In this document: positions 46,908 through 58,675 of the stretch, piece after piece | Layout of the letters: each line of letters starts with the position of its first letter | How positions within the stretch are numbered: position 1 is the first letter of the stretch | NCBI GenBank assembly: GCA_029379385.1 | Contig: CM055607.1 | Location: forward strand, 17,236,001 to 17,300,000 | From: Quillaja saponaria | Taxonomy: Eukaryota > Streptophyta > Magnoliopsida > Fabales > Quillajaceae | Direction of reading: 5' to 3' | DNA length: 64,000 bases | The notes under the pieces: generated by a model | What the model saw: the letters and a program-made list of their open reading frames with translations, nothing else | The model's database searches: none | What the model was told of the DNA's origin: nothing | Program-made: the position numbers and the translations under genes

Positions 46908-48597
46908 ATATTAGCTTCTCATAGTACCCGTCCTTGAATCTATTTGTTGTATGTAAACTCTAAAGTCATGTATTATAAAGTTTGAATTTCTATATAGCTT
47001 ATAATAATGAACTCATACTCGCAGAAATAGTATCTATAAGTCTAGGGAATTCTAAATAATTGATAGTTGAATTAATGTTTGAAATAAGAATGCTATTTAA
47101 AGGTTAGTACGTGTACAGGAACTAAATTACGTAAGCTCTAATAATTGGATAATTAATTAGGGGAATCAATTGAATATAGATAAATTATGATTAAATAATA
47201 AAGAATATTGATTAGGGGAAAAAAAGGTAAATTTGATAGATTGAGATATGGAGAGTTAAGTATTGTGTGAACTTGTTTCCAAAGAATAAATAAATGGGGT
47301 TAAAGGATTAAGGAAAGGTAATAATGGGATGGCGTGTATATATATATATATATATGTAATATTCATAATTAAAGGTTTTGATTATAACACTTAGGAACTA
47401 AACGTTATTTGAAAATTTGACTTTCAGTTTCAGACCATATTGTGAACCTGATATCACGCTCGAGTGCAAGAGGAAGTGACGAACATGATCTGAAAAATGT
47501 GAATGGTTAATTGCTGCGTTTAAGGGCTAGATTAGTATGCGTACTTATATGTTTATTTGAATATTCGTAATATATGGGAAATAAGCAAGTAGAGTACTTT
47601 AGTAGTTTATTTAAATTATGTTTGTTTGATATTGATTGCTGTGTTTGACATTAGTTGTGGTTGATAAGGGCCAACAAAGTGAGATTTTTATGAAAAGTGA
47701 TTTTTATCTCTGAAATTAAAAATCTAAGTGCACCTAGGATGTTTTGATTTAAAATCATAAAAAAATTCTAATTCTGATAAATTTTTTTTTTAATTAAGTA
47801 CTCAGTCCCGGTGGGATGGATTGTATACGGAGATCAATTTGTTGTACGGGTGAGTAAATGCTCGGTAGGGGGTGATAATGTTGTGCGGGGCTGAGTCACT
47901 CGTTGGCCCTTTGATTGCTTTGTGCTGACTTAGATGGTGAATTTGTTAAACTTACAATGTGTACGTGTAATGTAAAATGTTATATGAATCATGTTACATG
48001 ATGTTAATATATTTATTATATGTTTGTGCTGAGTGATGCTAGTACCCTTTGGGTACAATTTTTCACTCATGGAGTCCATAGGACTCACCCCGCTTCTGTG
48101 ATATTTTTTTAGTAACAAGAATTCAATACATGGAGACACCGAGCTTGTGACTTGCCGATTGAGTACGGCAAGGTAATATCAGGATCTCAGACTTAAAGTT
48201 AAAGGATGAAAGTTTGCAGTCATATTAGAACTGTGTGGGTGTCTAATTTCAAATGATGTAAATGTCTAGTCATTTGTCTTGGTTATGATGTAGCTGGAGC
48301 GGAGCTCCTTGTTATTTTTATGTTATTGTTGTGAAAAAATATTATGAGTCTATGTATTTGTATTTTAAGGCATGTTCCGTGGCATGTTTCGTATTGAAGG
48401 GAACTTCTGCCAAACTTTTTAGTAACTTGTTAATTATTACAGGAAATAAACTTTTACAGTGAACTTCGGTTTTAGAAATGTTAGTTTATTCTTTAGTGGG
48501 TCATGAGTTAGGTTTGATATGTTTTTTCGAAGTCAGAGTTACAGTGGATTAGTTAACCAATCCTCCAGCCAGTCATGCCTCAGTGAGGGGTGTGACA
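46908..48597 (+). repeat. LTR E, plus orientation, solo or truncated
   Basis: Contains the conserved inverted-repeat block (47801-47895: ctcagtcccgg...gcggggctgag followed by cgttggccctttg), the palindromes gtaccctttgggtac (48042-48056) and gagtccataggactc (48072-48086), the motif aagggaacttctgcc (48400), and the shared 3' end tcctccagccagtcatgcc...gtgtgaca at 48597. No primer site follows; the next base starts LTR sequence of element A on the opposite strand. Confidence 0.75.
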
Positions 48598-49252
48598 CCA
48601 TGGTAACACACAAGGAGGAGCTGAACTGATGGCTGGAAGACAAGGTGACAAGCTCGGCTGCTACTAGTCCAAAATATAATAGCTGCTACCTTGGGGCAAG
48701 AAGGAAAAAGTTCATGTGCAGTAGGAAGGAAATAAATCACTCATGGTAGGGAGCAAGCAAAGAAAGATGATGGTGTCCCAAGAAGAGTAACTCTAGGTTA
48801 CAACACAAGAAGAGGTTAGAAAATTCTAAAGCTAAACAATTGTGGTGAAAGAGTGAAAAATAGGGGAGAACGGCCAACAAAAGAATGAAATAAGAAAGGA
48901 AAAAAAAAAGTAAAAGAAAATAAGACAAAGTTTAGAAAAGGTAGTGTCAAAGTCAAAGAAATTTAAAATGTGGTGTATATTCATTCTTGATATATGTATT
49001 ATATATATATATATATATACTCGTTGTAAATATTTACTAGTTTATTTAGTTTATACATTTGTTTCACTTATCAATAAAATTACATAAGATAATGTCAAGA
49101 TCCAAGTCAACCAAGTTTTAAATTATTCTATATATATTTTATGTGTATATATAGGTATAATGTTTATTTATTTTATATGCTTGCATTTATCTTTATGATC
49201 AAGAGTTACACCAAATTATTCTAATTTCATGTTTCCATATTGGGTTATGACA
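48598..49252 (-). repeat. 3' LTR fragment of element A
   Basis: ccatggtaacacacaaggaggagctgaactg matches 56005-56040 in the 5' LTR (ccatgacaatatacaaggaggagctgaact). It ends gggttatgaca at 49252, giving TGTCATAA on the coding strand. It is truncated at 48598. Confidence 0.8.
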
Positions 49253-49270
49253 CTCTCTCCCTTTACAAAA
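49253..49270 (-). other. polypurine tract of element A
   Basis: Plus strand ctctctccctttacaaaa; the minus strand reads ttttgtaaagggagagag directly against the LTR start. Confidence 0.8.
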
Positions 49271-52200
49271 AATGAGTCTTGAATTTCAACTAAATAGTTA
49301 AGCATAAATCACTTACCTAGATTATTCAAAGAGAAACAAATATTATCGCTTCATTGCATCTTCAGACTCTCAAGTGGCTTCTTGTTCATTATGATGTTGC
49401 CATACAACTTTTACTAAAGGGATGATCTTGGATCGAAGTTTATAGACTTGTCTATCAATAATTACTATTGGTTGCTTCTCATATGTCAAATTTTAATCTA
49501 CTTGTACCTCTTGAATCAGAAAAATGTGAGACTCATCCGGTAAATATTTTTGAAGCATAGACACATGAAAAACCGGATGTACCCTGTCTAAGTCTGTTGG
49601 TAATACCAACCTATATACTATAGCTCCCATTTTATCCAGAATCTAGAAAGGTCCAATGAATCTCGAACTCAACTTTCCTTTCTTGCCAAATCTCATTGTG
49701 CCTTTGAAAGGTGAAACTTTCAAAAACACATGATCACTTACTTCAAACTCTAACTCCCTCTGATGATTATCGACATGACTTTTGTCTACTCTGAGCTGTT
49801 CGTAACCTGTCACGGATTAACTACACCTTTTCCAATCGCATCTTGAACCAACTTTGGACCTAGTAACTAATGCTCACTAGTTTCAAACCACCCAACTTGA
49901 GATCTACATTTCTTCCAGTATAAAGTTTCAAATGGTGCCATCTGAATGCTACTGTTAAAACTGTTTAGTAGGTAAACTCCATAAGTGGCAGGTGCTGATC
50001 CCAACTACCCTTAAAGTCCATCACGCAAGCTTGCATTATATTCTCCAAAGTTTGTATGGTTCTCCCAGACTGGTTGTTTATTTGAGGATAAAAAGTTATA
50101 CTGAATAATAATTGAGTACTGAAAGCCCTCTGAAAAGACTTCTAGAATGCCTCAATAAAATGAGTGCTTCAGTCTAAAATGATAGAAACCAGTACTCCAT
50201 GTAGCAAAATAATCTTATCTAAATACAACTTAGCATAATGATAGGTTGAGTATTTAGTTTTCACTAGAAGGAAGTGCGCGAATTTATTCCATTGATGCAC
50301 AATAATCCAAATCAAATCAAAACCCCTAATGGTGTTGGAAAGTCCAGTCATGAAGTTAATAGTAATTTTCTCCCATTTTCATTCCAGAATATCTAACCTT
50401 TGTAACGTTCATATGGATTTCTAATGTTTAGCCTTCACCTGTTGACATACCAGGCACCTGGAAACAAAATCCATCACATTTTTCTTTATACCATCCCACC
50501 AGTAAAACTTCTTCAAATCTTGATACATTTTGGAAGAACTAGGATGTATTACATAGGATGAATAGTGAGCTGCTTCAAGAATTTTCTTACTCAACTCAGG
50601 ATTAGATGGCACAAATACATGATTATGATATCTCTGCACTCTTTCATTATCCATCCTGAAATCACTAATGACATATTGATCGCATTTAGTTTTCTTAGTA
50701 CACACCTCAGAATTAGCTGCTTTCACTACTTCAATTAAAATGGATTTCACCTGAATATGAGCTAATAACACCCTATGAGGAGATACTTCAAATCTAACCA
50801 CATTAGCCATGCACCTTTATAAGTCTTTTACAACTCGACTACGAACAGCTATCAAATGGGATAAGCCACCTATTGACTTCCTACTCAAAGCATTTGCAAA
50901 TATAATAGTTTTCCTCAAATGACAAGAAATTGAGCAATCATAGTCTTCTAACAACTTAATCCATCTATACTGCCTCAAATTCAAATCCTTTTGATCAAAT
51001 ATGTATTTAAGGCACTTGTGATCCATAAAAATCTCACAAGTTTCACCATACAAGTAATGCCTTCATATTTTCAGTGCAAAGGTAACAGCTACCATTTTAA
51101 GATCATGGGTGGGATAGTTCATCTCATGCTTCTTCATCTGTCTTGAGGCATATGCAACCACCTTCCTATCTTGCATCAAAAAAATCCAAATCCGATACAG
51201 GATGCATCATAAAACACCATATACGTACCCGTATCTAAAGGAAGAGTAAGGACTAGAACTAAAGTCAAAAAAGTCTTTAACTTCTGAAAACTTTCTCATA
51301 AGCCTCAGACCAAATAAAATTAACTCATTTCTGAGTCAACCGAGTCAAAGGTGTAGCAATACGGGAGAAGTTCTTAACAAATCTCTTGTAATATCCAGCT
51401 AAACCCAGCAAACTTCAAATTTCAGATAGATTTGGAAGACTAGGCCAATTCTAAACTGCTTCAACCTTCTTAGAATCCACCCGAATTCCATCTTTAAAGA
51501 TCACTTGTCTGAGGAATGTCACCTAATTTAACTAGAATTCACACTTAGAGAATTTAGCATAAAGCTTGTTTTTCCCAAGTGTTTGCAAAACAATGCAAAG
51601 ATGCTTTTCATGCTCCTTCTCACTCCGAGAATACACCAAGATGTCATCAATGAAAATAATGACAAATTGATCCAAGAAATTCTTGAACACCCTGTCATAA
51701 GATTTATGAATGTTGCAGGAGTATTAGTGAGTCCAAAAGACATCACTAAGAACTCATAATGTCCATACTGGGTGCGGAAAGCAGTTTTCGGAATATCTAC
51801 TTACTTAATCCGAAGTTGGTAATAACCTGAACGAAGATCAATCTTAGAAAAATTATGAGTTTCTTGTAACTAATCAAATAAATAATCAATCCTAAATAGG
51901 GGATACTTGTTCTTCACTTTGACTTTATTCAACTACTGATAATCAATACATAGTCGAAACGAGCCATTCTTCTTTTTAACTAAAAGAATAAGAGCACCCA
52001 CGGAGATGAATTAGGATGAATAAATCATTTATCCAGCAAATCTTGCAATTGCACATTTAATTCCCTTAGTTCAATGGGAGCCATTCGGTATGGGGGTATA
52101 GAGATCGATTGAGTACCTGGCAACAACTCAATCCTAAACTCTATTGCCTATCAGAAAAATTCTATGAAGCTCTTCTAGAAACATATCAATAAATTCCTTT

Positions 52201-54262
52201 AACATAAGAACTTGCACCAAAAAAGGACATTTTTGTTGAGTATCCCTAACATAAGCTAAATAAGCTTGATGTTTCTTCATGAACCTGTCTAGCTTGAATA
52301 GCGGAAATCAAATTACTAGGAACTTTACTCTGATCCCTTTGAAAAATAAAAGCTAGGTAATACAAAATTTGGCACTCTTATCACAATAATCTACCATAGC
52401 ATGATGGTTAGACAACTAATCCATGCCTAAAATCACATCATATTCCAATATATCTAATATGATCAAATTTGCAAAGCATACACCATTATCCACTACGACT
52501 ACACAAGAAGGAATGTACCTATTTGACAAAAAAAAATTCTAAGAGGTGTTGAAACTACTAAAGGAACCTCAAGAGGCTTAGATGCCCTCTTCACACAAGA
52601 GGCAAAATGTGGATATATAAAAGAATGAGTGGCTTCGAGATCAAATAGCACTTTAGCACTAACTGAATAGACAAGCAATCTACCTGGTACCACTGTCTTT
52701 GAAGCTTCAGCGTCTTATGTCGTCAAAGCATACATACGGGCTTGACCCTTGCCCGCAGATGATGAATATCTAGCAAAAGTACCATTACCTCCCTGAGATC
52801 TAGCAGGTGTAGCAGGTAATGGAGGTCTACCCTATACTGAATGAGATGTCTGGGCTAAAATAGACTGCCTACTTCTTAATGAACAATCCTTGATGTGATG
52901 ATGCATAGCACCACACTTAAAACGCACACCCGAATCCCTTTTGCCCTACCATGTGTGTCTGATACCACAAGTAAGGCATAATTGAATTTCAAATGCTTAG
53001 GGGCCTGTGGATAATTCCATCTGTGACTGACCTCTAAAACTCTGTCTTGTCTAGCCTCTGTCTGACTGAAAATCCCCACAGAAAGAACTACATCCTGAGA
53101 TAGATTCACTCCAGGTCTTCGGGAACCACTTGATCTAGAAATGGAAGGACCTTCCTGTCTTACCTTCTTGTGACTTTCCTCCTTTGAATGCCTCTCCAAA
53201 AATTAGTTTTCTAGTTAATATGCTACACCACAACCTGAGTATAAGCTGGTAGTGTCCGTCATGAGAACTAATCTGAACAAAGAATCCTTTATGCCATTAA
53301 CAAATCTCATCACTCTCATCTACTCGGTAGCCACGAAATGACGATCAAAACGAGATAAGCCTAGTAAACTGGGTCTCATACTCTGCTAATGACATACCCT
53401 GAGTCTGAACTAATTGCTCAAAATCCCGAGTATACTTATCTCTTACACTCTTAGGTAGACAACGATGAGTGAAAGGTCTGCTAAACTCTGGCCAAACAAG
53501 TAGGGTAGGCTTAGTTCACCATTGCACTAACACCTAATACCACTCGTATGCCACATCAATTAGCTAATAACAGAATAACTTTACAGCCCAAACAAGATCA
53601 CATCCCTAAGCTACACATAATCTATTAGACTCCTCTAAGAAAGTATAAGGGTCCTGAGTAGGGTCCAAGCCTTGAGAACCTTGGTGGCTGCATCTTCTGA
53701 AAGTCATGTAATGCTACAAATACTCCTCGGATCTTGCTGAACTAGAACAGGAAAGTTTGCCTCTTGCTAAGGCTAAACAAGAAGAACTACAGAAAGATGT
53801 GGTTGAGCCTGCTGAGCTTGATGTTGTTGAGCCAAAATTCCAACTAAGTCACCTATAGTTATCTAAACTCTATCTAATCCCTGTACAAGCTGCTCTAGGT
53901 TAAGACTAAAGATTGTTGCTTCAGTTGGCTCAATAGCTCTACCTAAACCTCTACCACTGTCCTTGATGACCTCTACCTTTAGCTACTGGCACCTGAGGAC
54001 TAGTAGATCCCTAAACAAAGCCAGCATCCTGTTGCCTCCCATGGCCCGCAACACTACCACTACGTCTCATCATATCCAAAACAAGGACAAGCGAATTCAA
54101 TATACATTTACTATATAAAGCAAAGGATAGCGCGTTAGAGAATCACAACTTGAAGTTTTGAGATGAATTAAGACATGTTACTAAGTCCATATACTCCCCG
54201 AGTAACGTACGCAAACAAAGTAACAACATCCCGCATTTGCAGTTATTGACCTCTAAACCCAA
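49253..54262 (-). pseudogene. gag-pol of element A, degenerate
   Basis: Going leftward on the minus strand: gag about 54070-52800, with a nucleocapsid knuckle FKCGAMHHHIKDC near 52880-52925 whose first Cys codon is CGT (Arg); protease VLFDLEATHSFI (52600-52660), where the usual DxGA(T/S) motif is DLEAT, so the catalytic-site Gly is Glu; reverse transcriptase with FIDDILVYS around 51640-51665; RNase H with [14 protein letters not shown] (about 51000-51040); integrase zinc finger with SSKMYQDLKKFYWW and CLVCQQVKAKH (50421-50560); a degenerate integrase core (50169-50410) with GFDLIWIIV and LYLDKI; and C-terminal integrase sequence about 49500-49760. Frames change at least six times, so the polyprotein is dead. 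The Gly-to-Glu protease change would by itself be expected to abolish processing. Confidence 0.85.
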
Positions 54263-54274
54263 GCTCTGATACCA
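54263..54274 (-). other. primer binding site of element A, tRNA-iMet type
   Basis: Plus strand gctctgatacca, the exact reverse complement of tggtatcagagc. It is the best-preserved primer site in the window. Confidence 0.92.
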
Positions 54275-54278
54275 ACTT

Positions 54279-55534
54279 GTCACACCCTACACGGAGGCAT
54301 GATTGGCCAGATAAATGGATAACTAAACCTCTGTAACCCTAACTCCAAATCAAGAGATACATATAACTATTAACCAATCTAGAAATTAAAAGAAAAGTTT
54401 TATAAAACAAAACCATATGCAAAGACCATGTATGATGCATAGTGATTTAACTAAAAATTTCGACAAAGATTCCTTGTAAAGTAGAATATTCCCAATCATA
54501 CAAATATGTTATACCCTGATTACACATAACCAGTTAACAATAATATCTTCATAGGGAGCTCTACTCCATTTTATGCCATAAACAATAATAACTAAACTGT
54601 TAAATAAGTCAAAATTCGATAATCAAGGCCCTAATGTGACTACAATGCTTCATCCCTCTATTTTAAATTGGTGATCTTAGTTATACACCTTACCACAACA
54701 TAATCAGCAAGTCAAGTATCCATAAGTGACATCTGCTAAGATTCTGATACTAAAAAAAATAGATAAGCGAGGTGTGAGTCATAAAGACTCAGTGAGTGAA
54801 AAACGTACTCAGAGGATACTATCATAAATTAACACATAAGTAAAATATGTAGATCAAATAACTCATATAAACACCAATTATAAAACAATTCCATTTCATA
54901 CTTACACAATAGGGAAATTATAAAATCAAACCAATACAACTCACAAAAAGATATTAGACAAACAATTCAATCAAAGCATCCAAAAAGGCCAATCAGAATA
55001 ACTCAGCATCCGCACACCAAATACACATCCTCCTTAGGGCATTTTTTACTCCCAAATATAACTCCTCACATATCCTCCTTGGGGCTGAGTTACTTGAATA
55101 TTTTTCATTGAATATCAAATAGGCAAATTAAGTTATCCTATGTGCAACCAAATTCTATTTCATATATATATATATATATATATTAGTTTCATTGGCCTTT
55201 ATCAAATACAAACAAAGTTACACATTAAAACACAACACAATTAATGTGAGAATGTCAACAATATAGCATTTAATCAATTAATTCAATTATAGTAATAAAC
55301 ATTCACATTTGAAAACTACATGAATATATTCACAAAAATACACCAAAATATTTAATCATAACACACTAGCAACCAAAGAATAACATTTTCCACTCACAAA
55401 GTTTATGGATTTGGCTTTTCATTCCTTCTTGGATTCAAAGATGTCGGTGGATCAACAACACATTCCTCAAAGTCATAATTTGAAGTATTACTTAATGTAT
55501 AAATTTCATAGTTAACTCTCTAATTCCTTAAACC

Positions 55535-55565
<31 letters not shown>

Positions 55566-56127
55566 CAAGAAACCCATACAAGTTCATCAATTTCCATATT
55601 ACTCATTCTTCCAACATTAAATTCAAGCTAAACTAATTACTTAAAATTCATCAAAAGCTTAAAGTATACAATTCTAAAATCAATTTATTCAATTTCCAAA
55701 ACTTCCTCTTCCAATATCACCCTTTTTCATTACTTTCAATTTTCATTCATAATTTGGTGGTACAAAAAAAAACTTGGATCATACCACACCAAGGCAGTCC
55801 AAAACCAGTTAGTGGCTGCACTCAAATTATGGCCAAAAAGAGGGCCTTTTGCTGCCAACTATAGGGCTTGCACCTCTCAAATTTATACCTCACAAGCTAC
55901 AGGAACAACACTCAACAATTTAGCCACAAAAGGTTGAAAATAAGAAACGGCAAGAGGACTTTAACAACTAGTCAAGACCCTTGCTGATGCTGACTCCTAC
56001 ACACCATGACAATATACAAGGAGGAGCTGAACTAACGGCTAGAAGACAAGGTGACAAGCTTAGCTACAACAAGTCTAAAATAAAATAGCTTCTACCTCAC
56101 AACAAGAAAGAAAAATTTAATGTGTAG
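54279..56127 (-). repeat. 5' LTR fragment of element A
   Basis: Begins tgtcacaccctacacggaggcatgattggccag at 54279, the shared LTR terminus in reverse. It contains the conserved inverted-repeat block at 55002-55089 and the sequence shared with the 3' LTR fragment (from 56005). It breaks off at 56127, where element B sequence starts. Confidence 0.8.
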
Positions 56128-58675
56128 CAAGATTAACAACAACACTATGACCACAAGGAACTCCACTCCAAATTCATAACATAACAATTTAACTAACCAA
56201 CTATTACATTATTCAAAACTTATGACTTAACATTCATATGTGTCTAAAAAGTTTCATCCATTGGTTTTAAGTAGGTGATCTCAGGTGAAAACCTTGTTGC
56301 AGCACTATCAGTAAGTCAGACTTTAGTCGATGACGTTTATTGAGATCCTAATACTAAAAAAAAAAGAACGAACAAAGAGTGAGCATAAAAACTCAGTGTA
56401 TGCCCAAAGGGTACTAGTATAAATCAACATATAATTATAAGACATATGCAAAATTAGTTTCATATAAGTATAACTTACCAAGGAAAATCAAATTTCACAC
56501 ATACACATATATATATACAATACCAAGATCCAAATAACTCACAAAAGATCATATTCAAACAAATTAAGCAAAGCATCCAAAAGGACCAATTGGAGTAACT
56601 CAGCACACGCACACCATATACACATACTGCTAAGGGTTTTTTGCTCCCGCGCATTAAGAATGCTCCTAACATAACCTCCCCGAGGCTGAGTTACTCAAAT
56701 ATTTTTATTCGAATATCAAATAATCAAATCAAAGGTATCCTAATTGCACCCGAATTCTATCTCATATATATATATATAAATAATTTCATTGGCCCTTATA
56801 AAATACAAATAAAGTTTCACATCAATACATAATTAAACAAAATAATAGAATGTCAACAACATAACACTTTTGTCACTTAATTCAATCAAAATGTTAAACA
56901 CTCACATTAAGTACTACATTTAAGTACTATATATACATATACACATATATACACATAAACAAGTATTCAAGCACACTAGCAACCAAAGGATAGCATTTTC
57001 CACTCACCAACTTGTGGATTTTACTCATCACTGCTTCTTGAGTTCAAATGCACCAGTCATGTCAATGCTACATTCTAGAGTTGAAATTTAAATTTTCAAA
57101 TATTACTTAGTTTGTCAATTTTATAGGTTATAACCTTTTAATTACAAAAATCTATAGATACTATGTTTCATGCATTTATTTAAATTAAACCATCTTAGGA
57201 ATTTTCATAAACATCTTGGAGGGATGCTTAATTATGACTTATATACTTAACCAAATTTAGAAAAACCATGTCCAAACATCATCTTCAAGAAGTTAAATAT
57301 CTTTCTTATTCAATAATTTCTCCTAAAATCAGCCTTGAACCTACTCAAATCCTTACATGAAAACAAATAGGGCAAAACAGAAGAAACTGAGGTTTGCCTC
57401 TGCTTATAACGCGAAATACACTCCAGTCCATCAAATAATTTCAACCAAGGCATAAACACATTCTCCTAAGTCTCCTCACCAATTCTTCTTCAGGCATATC
57501 CCACTGATTTGGCTTCAAAGTTTACTAAAATGAGTTGTAACAAACTAGGGTACATATATGAAATTCCTGGTTCCGTGAAGTAAATTCATGTACTTATAAA
57601 ATACACATAACTTGGAACCAAATGATAAAAAATTTCAAATTAGTTTTTCAAGATGTTAGGAACAATTCCTTTTCACAAAAATAGGTATAATCAGGACCTA
57701 AAAACTTTAATAATGATTCCAGCACCTCCATAAAACACATATCATAGAATTAAAACTTATAAAGCTCCAAAATTGTCCTTAAATATGTTAGGAACAATTC
57801 TTTTCAGACGTCCTAAGTTAAATGAGACCTACAACCCCATACAAAGTCCTCTAGACTGACTGAACTCACTTGCAATCCAGTATGAACCTAAAAGTAATCT
57901 AATAGCTTTAGCAATAAATATACCTCGAATCAGGTTACGAAATTTTCCATATATTATCCCAAGACCATAAGCTTTTTCTTCAGAACTCCTAAACTAATTC
58001 AATCATAAAACACCCGAAATACTAGATTTCTCTGACCCATAAAATCTCAACCTTACTTCCCTTTCAAATAACCACTTAACCACCATTTTTTCATCACTTT
58101 CAAGCTTCAAATCACCCTCCTAAACTCTCTAAATTCTAACCCTTAAACAAATACTAAAAGGAAAGGTCTTTAACTCAAGTAAAACATAAGATTTAGTTTA
58201 AAAAAGATAGCTTGAACAATACCACCAAAAGCTATCCAAAACAAGGGTGGTGGCTGGCTGCTGTCCTTGGCTAAACTAATGCACAACGAAGGCTACTACA
58301 GTTTAGGAGGAGGAGCTGGATGAATAGCAAGCCAAAAGGAGTTGAACTAAGCACCAAACATCAACAAGAAGAAAGAAAACTCTAGGCCAAAGAAAAAAAA
58401 AAAGAAAAAAGAAAAAAAAAGAAGGATTCCAGATGCAGGGTAGTGAGTCAGCCAAAAAAGGAAAAAGAAACAAGAAGGAAACAGGAAAAAGTAAAAGAAA
58501 TAAAATGAAGTCAAAGTTCTAGTCAACTAAATTTAAAGAAATGTGTATATACTTCATATATGTATAGATATAGTGTTTATTTATTTTTATGTACTTGTAT
58601 TTATTATTATTATTTTTATAATCAAAAGTTACACAAAATTGTTATAAGTTAATGTTATGATACCAGTTTATGGCA
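56128..58675 (-). repeat. 3' LTR of element B, truncated at its 3' end
   Basis: attaacaacaacactatgaccacaaggaac at 56128 aligns with 61138 onward of the 5' LTR. 56417-56475 (gtactagtataaatcaac...) aligns with 61427-61495. The inverted-repeat block is at 56598-56690. It ends ccagtttatggca at 58675. Confidence 0.75.

Larger units (their letters stand above)
48598..56127 (-). mobile_element. Ty3/gypsy LTR retrotransposon A, minus strand, truncated LTRs
   Basis: Minus-strand element with its primer site at 54263-54274, gag to the left of it, then protease, RT, RNase H, integrase, a C-terminal region and a purine tract next to the 3' LTR at 49252. Both LTRs are truncated: the 3' LTR stops at 48598 against LTR E, and the 5' LTR stops at 56127 against element B. 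The gene order and C-terminal region match the Ty3/gypsy element at 10498, with which it shares close protein similarity (KYIFDQK, SSKMYQDL, CRCLVCQ). Confidence 0.85.
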
